This document shows, one piece after another, positions 13,521 through 23,947 of a stretch of 64,000 bases of DNA; position 1 is the first letter of the stretch, and the number at the start of each line of letters is the position of its first letter. A model generated the notes under the pieces. It saw nothing but the letters and a program-made list of their open reading frames with translations. It made no database searches and was not told the origin of the DNA. A program made the position numbers and the translations under genes. The DNA comes from Gloeophyllum trabeum ATCC 11539 (taxonomy: Eukaryota > Basidiomycota > Agaricomycetes > Gloeophyllales > Gloeophyllaceae), in contig NW_006920412.1 of assembly GCF_000344685.1 (NCBI RefSeq), positions 844,649 through 908,648 of the forward strand, read 5' to 3'.

Positions 13521-15005
13521 ATGTCTGCCCCGGAAATCCATTCCCTTTCGGCCACCCCGATAACGTCTCATTCATTCAATGGTGATCGCTCTCGTCAGTG
13601 AAGTCCTTTCCCCATCCTTGTCGCCATATTGAGTCATGCACAGAGGTTGCTGTGAGCTTGAACTCGAACGATGTTACGATATACTCGCGCCAGGGAAAGG
13701 ATTGGAATGTTACGGAGACCCTGTCTGAAGTGCGCAACGTGACATATATGTTTCGAGCGATCTACCTTACATCCCCGCCTACAGCACGATAAGCTGATCA
13801 CCTCCATCGACTGGGCCCCCAACTCCAATCGCATCGTGACTGCATCCCAAGACCGGAACGCCTATGTCTGGCAAGAGACTCCGGACCCACAGACGGGGAA
13901 GCTGGTCTGGAAGCCCACGCTGGTGTTGCTGCGCATCAACCGTGCGGCGACCTTTGTGAGATGGAGCCCAAATGAGGATAAGTTCGCTGTCGCTACAGGT
14001 GCTCGGTCGGTACCACACGGTTCTTTCGCTCTCTCTGGACGGTAACTGATACGACGCGTAGCGCCATTGCGGTCTGCTCCTACGATTCCGAGAACAACTG
14101 GTGGGTGTCGAGGCACCTGAAGAAGCCCATCAGATCCACTGTGCTATCGCTGGATTGGCATCCTAACAATGTGCTGCTGGCAGCCGGAAGCGCTGACATG
14201 AAGGCTCGGGTCTTCTCAGCTTATATTAAGGATGTCGATTCGAGGTGATTTAGTCGTCACGGTAGTAATAGTCCCATAATTGACATGTCATTGGTCGTAG
14301 GCCCCCTCCGTCTGTTTGGGGTGAGAGGCTCCCTTTCAATACTGTTTGCGGGGAATACGGCAGTCCTTCCGGTGGCTGGGTACATGCTGTTGGTTTTTCG
14401 CCGTCCGGAGATGTTCTCGCCTTTGCCAGTGAGTTTCCGCTATTACAACTTCTACGGAGGCACACGCTCAAGCGATGCAATCAGGCCATGACAGTACCAT
14501 CTCGATCGTTTATCCCAGCGGACCGGTCATTTACACGATCAAGCTGAACTCCTTGCCCTACGTAACATTGTCGTGGACTTCCGAAGACTCCCTGATTGCA
14601 GCGGGACATGACTGCCAACCTATAGTGTTTTCTGGTAGCGCTGGGGGATGGCACCTGGTCGGAACCTTGGACGATACGAGCGCTGCTAAGCAGAGCGGTG
14701 GAACTCGCGGTTTTGGGGTAGCGGGTTCGCAAGTCGGCCGCCTGAATAGTGCTGCGTTCCATACCTTCCGCCAGGCGGACAGCCGAGGAACTTCGTCCCC
14801 TACGTCCGCTGCCGGGTCTGGTTCCACTGATACCGAGCTGCTGACCGTGCACCAGAATACCATCACCAGCATCAGGCCCTTCTCGGGCACCGCGGATCGG
14901 GTTGCCCAGGTGAGCACCACGGGTGTCGATGGGAGATTGGTCATCTGGGACGTCAATAATGTGACGGAGCTGACTGGGAAGATGGGAGCTTTGAGACTTC
15001 ACTGA
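13521..15005 (+). CDS. arc40: Arp2/3 complex subunit 1 (ARPC1/p40), WD40
   Basis: WD40 beta-propeller subunit of the Arp2/3 actin-nucleating complex. The protein starts [20 protein letters not shown], matching the family's very N-terminal propeller strand. The blades are recognisable: [71 protein letters not shown] (a hallmark of ARPC1), [20 protein letters not shown] and [20 protein letters not shown]. The C-terminus is [17 protein letters not shown]. Between the last blades a loop rich in Gly and Ser carries the FRQAD segment, in the position of the family's long insert helix. At least five short introns are needed. The ATG sits about 290 bp after the wc-2 stop. Confidence 0.93.
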
Positions 15006-15115
15006 GGCGGGTGTGGATCATATGAATAATACTGCCTAGTAACGACCCGGAATAAGAATGTCTTACAATAATGCGTGACGACTACATATGTGATTGATGG
15101 TCGGTCAGAGCTTGC

Positions 15116-15614
15116 TTATGGTTGTGCCGTAATGTCTCCGGCAGAGGCGAATGATTCCGACGCTTCTTCCGCTGTTGTCATTTCGTTGATGACGCCCCAT
15201 GCGGACACTTTGAACTGTAGAGCGACGAGCGTCAGTTTGGAAGATTGCATAGATGCTTGGTAAAACCAAAGCAGCCTACAAGCGTCATCACGAGGCCCAT
15301 CTTCCTCTCTAACACTCTCAGGCGTTCCAGGACGTCTTGGTCGGGTCCCTCGCTCAGTTGTCGCGTACGTATGACGAGCTATCAGAGATCAGTCAGTCTG
15401 AGCCATCAAGAGTTTTTGATCTTCCACAGAACAAGCCCTCCAGCAAGCGGTAGCACGACGAATCAAGGATTGTAGATTCATGACTACTTACATCTTTGAT
15501 ATTCTGATTCAGTTTGGCGTATTCCCATAAGACGTCAGCTTCCAGCTGGGTCAGGTTGGGGTGATTCTCATAAGGATTGGCCTCAAATATCTCGGAAGCC
15601 GTTGATGTCGACAT
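15116..15614 (-). CDS. dad3: DASH/Dam1 complex subunit Dad3
   Basis: Small subunit of the DASH (Dam1) ring that couples kinetochores to spindle microtubules. The predicted protein has 106 residues in three exons: the first ends NQNIKD (donor 15491), the second covers LVIRTRQLSEGPDQDVLERL through KMGLVMTL, and the third begins FKVSAWGVINEM. NPNLTQLEADVLWEYAKL-like and ERKMGLVMTLFKVSAWGVI stretches line up with the two helices known from yeast Dad3, whose second helix reads similarly (IGLVGTL...SVY). The C-terminal tail is acidic and Ala-rich. It is convergent with arc40, with only about 110 bp between stop codons. Confidence 0.8.
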
Positions 15615-17771
15615 AGATAATATTCCAGCCGAGGGAGTTGTGGGGACAGTGGGAGGAATGAACGGACCGCGTACCGTGCCCCATACTTACTGTGACCACA
15701 CGCGTGTAAAGAAATCGTCACGTCACTTCTCTCGCTTCCGCCCGACCTGAAGCTTGAAGCTTCTGCTATAACGGCTGGCTTCGAACACGTTTTGATCGCC
15801 ACTCTGTGCTTCTTGCAAGTTCGCCTTTCGTCTTATTGTCTTCTCGTTTTAATCTTGCGTTTTAATAGGCGGTCAATTTGCAAAAGACAGGGCTTGTAAT
15901 TGTGGATGAAGCTACGCGAGCGTCCCATCATGGTTGAGGCGCATGGCGGGGAACTGTAAGTAGGACCTCGTTTACTTCATAGAGTAAATTGCTTTGCCAC
16001 AAGGTAGTGTGGCAGAAGGTACCGTCTGTTTCTTGCTGCATGGGTACGAATAGGTAGGTCTGTGCGTAGAACTGTCCTCAGTTGTCGCACAAGGTGCTTC
16101 ATTTTGAGAGTAATCTAGGTATCGTCTGCGCGAGCCTACGTTGCACTTATTGCTGACGCTGATAAGGACACGGCTTGCCTGGCGCCAGACTGGCGCTGCA
16201 TTGGACACGTCCTGTCCGCTCAATAGCTGCAGACAGCTATTCGTTTCAGGTACATCCTGACTCGCTGCTCGCCAGTGAATTATAGTGCCGGGCCTCCGCT
16301 CAATGAACACCAAATGTAGTAGCATCCTCAAATTTACATGTATCATTCGCTACCTTTCATTCCTCGATGTCGGCTTTCTGCAGATGCCGTAAGGCTTGTG
16401 CAGCGGTCCGGACTCGGTCTGAGATGTCCTCCGCGAGCCTCCGTTCCTTATTCCGAAGATGCACTTGACCAGTGTTCTACCTATATTATAGACCACTGGA
16501 CCGTTCTGCCTTAGGGTGTGTGGGTTCTAATTTCATCATTATTCGTGATGGCCCTTGGCTTCCGGTGCGCGTCCCCATTGGAATGAAGGCAATTGATCAT
16601 TAACACTGTTGTCTGGTTTACCCGGAATGTGGCGAGTATGCCCGACGCTTCAAAAGGTTACCAGGCCTCTTATTGGGTGACCGTCTTACGCCGCTACAGT
16701 AGCGGTAATTTGCCTTCAAACTTCCCCATCAGTACCCTTACTCTGTATCCGGTTAGCTAGTCACGCTCTGCACGCTTTCTCAGGCTAACACAAAATCGAC
16801 CGAGAGTCTCATCTTCCATAATGGTTCGTCAGAATGGTCCGCCCACGTCTCTGTGAAGTCGTTGGACAAAACAACAGAGGCTAAGTAGCAACGTCCCGTT
16901 TTTGAGGGGGGATACAAAGTCATAGGGAAATCTCCCTTACCCAGAAACTCTCTCGTCCAAGCTCATCTGCGCTTGCTTGTCACGTAGCTTATGCCTCCTT
17001 CGTGTACGATTATCGCCCACTGCGCCATAGAACCAGGAGCCGACGAACAAGTTTCAAGGTGGGGTTCCCGTTATATAGTGCCCTTGTAATAATTTGGCCC
17101 AAAGATCATTCTATTCTCTACCTTCTATTTTGCGAGCGCTACCCCCCCACATCCACTAGGATAAACTCAAGCTTAGACCCAGACCCGTTTGGCGCGCCGA
17201 TAGTTTGGGCATATTCAACGGAACATGAAGACAGCCTTGACCTTCCGGGCTATGACTATCTTCGCCTTCAAATCTCCTTCTCTGACCCAAGGGTTGCTTC
17301 ATGAAGAGGCTCGGGCATTTCCTGGGGTCAACGCCACAAGATCCGTCAAGATTACAATGTTGCTGGTCCTGTCTCACGCTTCCTCAGCGATTCTATCGCC
17401 TTTGGAAATGGACCAAGTTACACTGTCGATCGCCTGGAGCGTGTGATCGCAATAGGGGAATGCAACCTGGTTCGCGGCCGGTGTAGCTCACCTCCGATGG
17501 AAAATTCTCCGGTTCAAGCGAGGGAGTGTATCAAAACGGGAGGGGCGTCCACATGCACCTATAGATGACGCTGTTGGTCATTCCTATTATAAAGTGATCG
17601 CAATGGAATCTCCCATCCGCCGTTGAGTGGCCTGGGTTCATATGAAAGACTTGACATTAATAAAACTGTCTCGAGCTGTGATGGGGCGGATCCGTACGAT
17701 GTATATCAAGATTAGGATCAATGTTGGCAGCCTACGACTTTGACAGATAGATCTGGAAAGGCCAATCTCAA
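15615..17771. other. Gene-poor interval before the MITE
   Basis: Over 2 kb with no coding region I can support. Open frames are short, start at non-ATG codons or lack motifs. The longest ATG frame (15972-16346, minus, 124 codons) resembles nothing I know and has no splice partner. The sequence is not low-complexity; decayed repeats are possible but I could not identify any. Confidence 0.4.
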
Positions 17772-17779
17772 GCCGTAAA
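17772..17779. repeat. Left 8-bp target-site duplication of the MITE
   Basis: GCCGTAAA, identical to 18139-18146 on the other side of the element. Confidence 0.85.
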
Positions 17780-18138
17780 AGGACCCCCGATAATTGGTAT
17801 AAATGCCTGATCAGGTTCCGGACAAATTTTGGGACTTTAGAGCCCTCAATGGCTCATTTTTTACAGACAAATCGGCCGATTCTGGAGAACAGGCCTGATT
17901 TTTTTCCGGACATTTTGGTCAGACTTGGCCATTTCGACGCCATATTTACCCGGGCACCTGCCGGGGAAGCTAAATTTAGACGTACCCACGCCATAGTTGC
18001 CTTTTAGAGCCACTTTTTCGTTGTGATGCCTGTTTTTTTCCGGACAAAAGGTCCAAAATCGGCGATTTTCTTCCGGACAAAATGGGTCTACTTATGGGTC
18101 CTCGGGATCAGGCATTTATATTGATTATCGGGGGTCCT
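17780..18138. mobile_element. MITE: 359-bp non-autonomous DNA transposon, hAT-like by TSD length
   Basis: The ends are near-perfect terminal inverted repeats. Left 17780-17812 begins AGGACCCCCGATAAT and continues TATAAATGCCTGATC after a 3-nt mismatch. The right end (18106-18138) read in reverse gives the same two 15-nt blocks. The element is flanked by identical 8-bp direct copies GCCGTAAA, at 17772-17779 and 18139-18146, the mark of a transposition event. No open frame of useful size lies inside. Four same-orientation copies of TTCCGGACA (17816, 17904, 18038, 18071) look like subterminal transposase-binding sites. An 8-bp duplication is typical of hAT (and P) elements; the superfamily is an inference, as no transposase is present. 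Confidence 0.9.
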
Positions 18139-18146
18139 GCCGTAAA
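18139..18146. repeat. Right 8-bp target-site duplication of the MITE
   Basis: GCCGTAAA, identical to 17772-17779. Perfect identity suggests a fairly recent or well-preserved insertion. Confidence 0.85.
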
Positions 18147-18768
18147 CCATTGATATACGGCTTCGTCAGGAGTACTTACAACACAGGATCCGCCATAGGA
18201 GTTTCCTGTTCGGGAGGTGACCAGGTCACAGCCGGTTCCGCGATCTTTGTCGCAAAGCATCTGAACCATGACTTACGTTAAAGCAAACACAAAACAATAA
18301 CGATCTTCATCGTGGACAGTTGTCCTCTGTCGGGACGCCAGGGCGCGTATCACCGAACTGTCGGCAAGAAATCGCCAGCACGAGGCTCGCAGATTTGTCA
18401 CAGGCCTCAAGACAATAGAGATATCGAATTAGGAGGGCGCGGGACACCCCTCCTTCGGAAGCCTTCCGAGAGACAATACCAACATTCACGCAACGCTCCA
18501 AGTACCCCCGAAAAGCGTTCAATGCCGAGCCGACGTTGAACATCCGTTACTAAATATTTATGCAGAACGCTAAACTGCGCTGTGTTGCTCGCTAGACCCC
18601 TTGGTATCGCCCGGTCTCCGACACACACGCAGCAGGTCCGTCGTAAAAGACACAGCTATAAATTGATTCATCGTCTGATTTCATCTTTCCCCCCATCTGC
18701 CTCGCTGCTGGTCCTAGACTGCCTATTACGGCGCAGTACTACTTGCGAAAGTGCAATCTAATCGAACA
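18147..18768. other. Intergenic, promoter side of BTB-like gene
   Basis: No gene seen in these 622 bp. The part next to 18769 contains a TATA-like motif, listed separately. Confidence 0.4.
18657..18664 (+). promoter_or_regulatory. TATA-like box upstream of BTB-like gene
   Basis: TATAAATT lies about 105 bp before the ATG at 18769, a plausible TATA distance for a fungal gene with a short 5' UTR. Single-motif evidence only. Confidence 0.3.
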
Positions 18769-19932
18769 ATGTCTGCGGACAATAAAGGAGGCCAACCAGC
18801 GCCCGTGTTATCCCATCCTAAAAGCCTGCTCCGGAAGCCTGCTCTCCATCTCGGAATACCTCCCCCGACACCCGTTCCAACACCCTCGCAGCCAATGCGC
18901 CCCTCGTTCGTTCCCCGTCCCTTTCCCCCTCCTGCTTTGCAAGATGTTCCTCTTGAATACGTTATGGACCAACTCCATCGGCTGGCCCCCTGTTACTGGG
19001 GTAATATGGAAACGACTGACTGTACATTGAGTAAGCATGTCTTCTGATATATGAGGACCGGTTGTGTGACCGCTGAGCTGCGCTCATCGATCAGTCATCC
19101 CGGTTTTTGACCCGCCAAAGGCTGATGCCTCCGCACTTCGGTCGTCAATCTCCAACGGTTTTGCTTACTCGAATCCCAAGGGTCACGACCCTCTAGGCAG
19201 ACGTGCGACCGAGCCTAATTTAAACATTACTCCTCGTATCGTAATGAAAGTGCGTAGTAGTTGTCACTCTGTCCCAAGCGTAGTTGCTTAAAGACATCGT
19301 TTCAGTTACACATGGATTATCTGTCCGCCCATTCGTCGTTCCTTCGTGCCCTATTCAGCGGATCCAACCCGCTTGATCTTATCAACACCACCTTGATTTC
19401 GTCCCCCGCCAGTCCTCCTCCGCCGACGAGGTCTTCCTCACCCTCACCGCCGTCCAGTCCATCACCTGTGACGCCAATGTCTCCGTCGGAAGAGCCATTT
19501 CTACGCCGCCATGCCCCTCCATCGTCATATCACTACCCTCACCTGTTGCCATGTTCACCTCGACATCCAATCGTGTACCTTCCTGTTCCCGATCCTTCTT
19601 CGATCCGTCTGCTCATCCATTATATGTATTTCGGCATGACAGACTACATCGAGGCGTGCTTGATCCGTGGGGACGTCAAATGGGACGGTCTGGCGAGAAA
19701 CGTCGAATATCTCGGTATACGCGGAATACGCGGATGGCTAGCGGGCTGGTTAGAGAGACTGGACAGCGACGATGATGACTTCGACGTCGATTTCGACCAG
19801 ATGGATCTTGATGGAGACACGGATGTGGAAGATGATATGACCGATGTTCAGGGATCTCCGAGAGGCCGCGACCCATCACCGCGCAGCCTGTCGAAACCGG
19901 CGTCTACGGATCCAATAAAGCTGCCTACTTGA
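18769..19932 (+). CDS. Basidiomycete BTB/POZ-like protein
   Basis: Three predicted exons (18769-19030, 19095-19249, 19306-19932) give 347 residues in frame. The N-terminus is a Pro-rich leader (LHLGIPPPTPVPTPSQPMRP) followed by VPLEYVMDQLHRLAPCYWGN. The middle resembles a BTB fold: a strand TDCTLIIPVFD, then LHMDYLSAHSSFLRALFSGS (the usual 'H.iiLaarS.vF..mF' position), interrupted by a Ser/Pro-rich loop. After that comes VYLPVPDPSSIRLLIHYMYF (the 'f..lL.y.Yt' position) and ARNVEYLGI. The C-terminus is highly acidic (DSDDDDFDVDFDQMDLDGD). The BTB call rests on this order of elements, not on a strong motif. Function unknown; such proteins often act in transcription or protein turnover. The start is the first ATG; a longer frame would begin at GTG. 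Confidence 0.7.
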
Positions 19933-21639
19933 ACTAGTAGGGTGTCCGAGCGACACCCCGCGATGCCTACCGCGCCGTGCACGACGGGTGTGCTATGTCT
20001 TTACACTCCCCCGACATAGGACTAGCCCGTGAGCCCTCCTCCAATCTCGCATAACTTATTCGTAATATCTATTGCTACTCTTGTCATAACAGTCTTCCGC
20101 CCACGATATCTCGTTCATATACCTGTATTTCTGGCCGGGAGGGTCTGACTGTTGTATTGGCTTGCCTCCGAACCTTCGTTCCGTCGGATACAGGCAAGCA
20201 CGATTATTTTGATAGTTGTATCGTGTGCATCCCTTTATCTCTAGATCCATTCTCGGACAGCTTCAGAATTCAACTATGTATTTCGTACAAAGTTATGTAG
20301 CAAAGTACCATATGCACTATGGGATATCCGGACGACTACATATGAGTATCACAAATACGACTCTGTTATATGAGCCCTGCCTCCATTCAAGTCGGGGACG
20401 ATATGGAAGATCCCCCAGGCAGTGCTGCCAAGTGTTTGTGTAGTTCCCTGCTGTATCCCTTTAGCAATGTATAAACATTGTGCGAGGAATAGTCAGCTAT
20501 GTATTTGGATTTGAGAACACCTCTAGTGCGTATATCTTGATTCGAAAGTCCCGGGGGAGATACATGCTGGGGTAGCAAACCTGCGACTATAAGGAAGACA
20601 ATGAGGATCTGCGTAGTTCGGAACCCACTTAGCACAATGAGGATGCTGGACACGCCACATCGGAGCATATGGAATCAGTGGCGCTCTCTGCTTCCCATTC
20701 AAGTATACATATGGCATCTCCGAGGAAACCTGCGTCTGTCGTGCACCCCTGCCAGTCATGTCCTATCGCGGCAAAGGTCAGGACCGCGTTTAAACTGCCG
20801 TAGGGGAGAAACATGGGCATCTACTTAGGCATACATACTTACATTCTTTGGAACCACGCAGAGTGACCTTGGCAATCGTTGTCCGGAGATCCTTTGCTTC
20901 GTTTATTCTACTTAGCGAACCGTTCCGGTATGGGTGGTTGCAAGCACTCGATGAGCGTCCTTCACCTGTGTGCGCAATTTCAGACCGTCCCTATGGTACA
21001 ACGGTCAACACTGAACTGGCGAATCACTCGTACGCCACGCATAATGTGTAGCTCTTACTTATGCTGAGGATGGCAAGGGCTGGTCCATCTTCGCCTTGGA
21101 ACTTGTTTCGCACCGCCTTTCCCTCCGATCATGCCGCGTCGAAATAACTGTCGACCAAGCAGCGGCGATAGCTCCGACGCCGACGACTACTGGCGTAGCT
21201 ATACCTGGCGGAAATAGTCAACGCCAGGCCCTCATCCACTGGATGGTAGCCGCTTCTGACTTTAGTGCATGTCGCAAAACCCCTTACGAAAGCGATAACA
21301 CTACCAGTAGTACGGCATCGACGAGTATGGTGAGTATCATGAATGACACACAACCAGCTGGATAATACAGTTGTGAGTAACCGTGACACTTTGGGGCTGC
21401 TTCGAAACTTAGAAACAATTCGTATGCCTCAGTACCTGAGTAAGAGAACTTGGCTGTGTCCCAACAGCCGATCCGACGCGTAGAACTTCGAAGCTGGATT
21501 CTCTGTTCGCAGGCGGGTGTATTAAACACCTTAAGAAGACACACTTGGGGCAGGTTGGACTTGCGAGGGCTGGTGGCGTGATAGGGCGGCGAGTGGTAAT
21601 TCATGGTGATTCATTTTAAGCGGCCTGGAGTAAGAGCAA
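19933..21639. other. Unresolved 1.7-kb interval
   Basis: No gene can be modelled with confidence. On the minus strand an ATG at about 21604 begins MNYHSPPYHATSP. Further down come hydrophobic stretches (SFMILTILVDAVLLVVLSLS near 21290-21350; GFRTTQILIVFLIVAGLL near 20570-20640) reminiscent of small multi-pass proteins, but frame joins through plausible introns fail repeatedly. It may be a decayed membrane-protein gene or chance. Confidence 0.3.
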
Positions 21640-23489
21640 TCATAGGGCATCTAGGACGCGAGCCTCCTCGATGGTAATAGCGTTATCTTCACGAATAGTT
21701 AGCCTGTGCTCCGAGCAGGGTTTTAGGGCATGTGTATCTGCCGAATACAAGCGTTTGGGCCTGGCCAGTACCAACGATCGGTCGTTCCAGTACAACATAA
21801 CCCGAGGGAGATACCACCGTGTCTCGGGCTCTACAATAAGACGATAGTCTTGAGAACTCGTACTCGACTGTAACTGTTGTTTGATGGCTGTGAGCCTGTT
21901 CAGATTGATCTGCAGCAAGAAACGGCAGTCCCAGAGGAGTTCTATCTTTTCCGCATCACCAGTCCTTGTGTGAATCAAATGGGTCAAGTCGACGTGCAGA
22001 GGACCCTTTCGAGCACCAGCGTCCAAGTAGGTGAGCGACTTGGCAAGGGGTGGTTGTCGGGATGCAATCCAGGCTAGAGAGGCATCCTGTACTTTCTGCG
22101 GGACGCTCTTCTGTTCCATCTTGATGTAACCACCTTTTGTTAGGGTGACCGGTGTCCAGAGAACTCCGCCTCCTCCCACAAAACTTCTTCGCTGTGGGCT
22201 TAGGCACCACAGGCTATCGACAATCCTGCTGAGGCTGGCACTTCGTCTGTGCGCTTCCGCGCGGAGAGACCCCCAGGGATAAAAGGATACATATCGGAGA
22301 ACGCGGAGTACCAAAGCACGCTGGACCGATGGGTCCTCCACTGTATGGAGAGGAGGAACTGCGAGGAGGACCGTCGAAGGCGGGGACTCACGCCTACAGT
22401 ATTGGAGCTTCTGCGTCACTAGATGCAGTATCCGTGAGTGCGATTCGAGAGCCCAACAACGGGCATACCGATGCTATCTATAAGCTCTCTCTTGTTGGAA
22501 AGCAGTTCTACCGCTGTATACATATGTTCCAAACCCTGGCGTAGCGAAAATGCAGCGGACAGTCGAAGATCTTCGTTTGCTACTGAGTCCTGAGTAGCGA
22601 GGGATCGGTTGCTAGAAGGAGAGGCCAATTTCCCTGAGCTTTCCTGTGGCGATTGTTGGGCCAGAGACTGGCGTATGGCATTTCGAATGGTGACTTCAGG
22701 TTGAAAATTGGTTGGGTCTGTGACATACTCCAGCGCATTCTCGTTGCAGGTTGCAAGAATCCTGCTCTATTAGAATGTGTTACTATCATTCTCTGGAGAT
22801 GCCATACATGGTTACTCGCCTTCGGAACAGTTAGCAAAGGACGCACAACCCATCTCCGCATTCCTTCGCCACCAGCCCAACCTAGTGCGCCTTCACCGTC
22901 GCCGAAACCCATGCCCCACCTGCGACAGGGCCTCATTCCGGCGGCACCGAACTCCGTAGTGCCCATAGCAGACCGCAGGAGAGCTGTCTCAACCTGGTCA
23001 TCGGCGTGATGTCCAAAAGCAATCGCCTCTGACCCCGAGTGAGTCATAGCTTGAAATAAAACATGGTAGCGAGCGTCTCGAGCTATTTTCTCGAAAGAAC
23101 GCGTGGGCAATGGGGGAAACGGAGGCTCGGACCAGGGGATATGCATCATTATATGTTCTACGCCTAACGTCGCCGCAGTCATACGACAATGCTCCGCCAT
23201 AGCGGATGAGATCTTCTGCAGTCGATGGTCCACAGTTAGAGACACTACGGACTCAGGGCACTTGTTTCCTGCGACTTCTTGCAGCAATCGCCTTATGAGA
23301 AACAACAGACATGTCGAATCAGGACCGCCTGAGTTCGCGACGGCTTGAAATAATGAACGGCATATGATAAGCCCAAAGTAAAAGAAGAAGAAGAGAGTCA
23401 AACGGACCTAGCTTCTTGGGCCAGCCCCTTGGAGGCGTGCAGCGCTCGAAAAGCTCTCGGAATTCATTAACAGATATAGGGCGGGGCAT
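21640..23489 (-). CDS. TilS-type tRNA(Ile)-lysidine synthetase / PP-loop ATPase
   Basis: N-type ATP pyrophosphatase of the TilS/MesJ family; in bacteria and organelles it converts the wobble C of tRNA-Ile(CAU) to lysidine. Exon 1 (MPRPISVNEFREL to WPKKL, ending 23408) joins across an intron to AVANSGGPDSTCLLFLI, the SGGxDS PP-loop. Family motifs follow: SLTVDHRLQ, FEKIARDARYHVLFQ, and AFGHHADDQVETALLR (the GHHxDDQxET signature). Further down is RRWVVRPLLTVPK. The C-terminal half (21640-22419) is less conserved, as is usual in eukaryotic members. A mitochondrial role is likely from the family, but no strong presequence is visible. Introns in the middle are partly uncertain. Confidence 0.85.
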
Positions 23490-23947
23490 AGCGATTGCAT
23501 GGTTGTGGTTTAGTTAGCATCCAGCCATCTGCGCCGAATGCCGACCCTCATCCGATGAAGGATACTCGACACCATTGCCTTATATAATAGCTGAGGCAAG
23601 TCTGATCAAGGATTCCGCATAAATAAACCGTTGAATTTGTGGGCATACAACAGCAGGAGAGCGACTATACAAGATAGCGAACGAAAGCGATAGTCCACGT
23701 CCGTTCACTGTCCCGTGTCCATTATTAGTGCGCAAGGGGGTTAACCAAGACAATTGGAACGGAAGTATAGAGCCAGCGTAGACAGGCCAGGGGTACAGTT
23801 ATCCGATACTAGGGAAACACCCAGAGGAATGGCATAAAGTATACAATTTAGATGAAAGCAGATTGAGCAGAGGAAAATATCTATAAAGCAGGCACACGTT
23901 CAGTATCATTCCTACCGTTATTCATTTCTGACCCAGAGGCCGTACGA
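23490..23947. other. Intergenic, TilS-like promoter and YTH 3' region
   Basis: Both neighbours are on the minus strand. No coding sequence or clear motif seen in these 458 bp. Confidence 0.4.

Noticed and set aside
15972..16346. 124-codon ATG frame on the minus strand
   Set aside because: No motif, no introns, no known family; length is compatible with chance in a 2-kb non-coding stretch.
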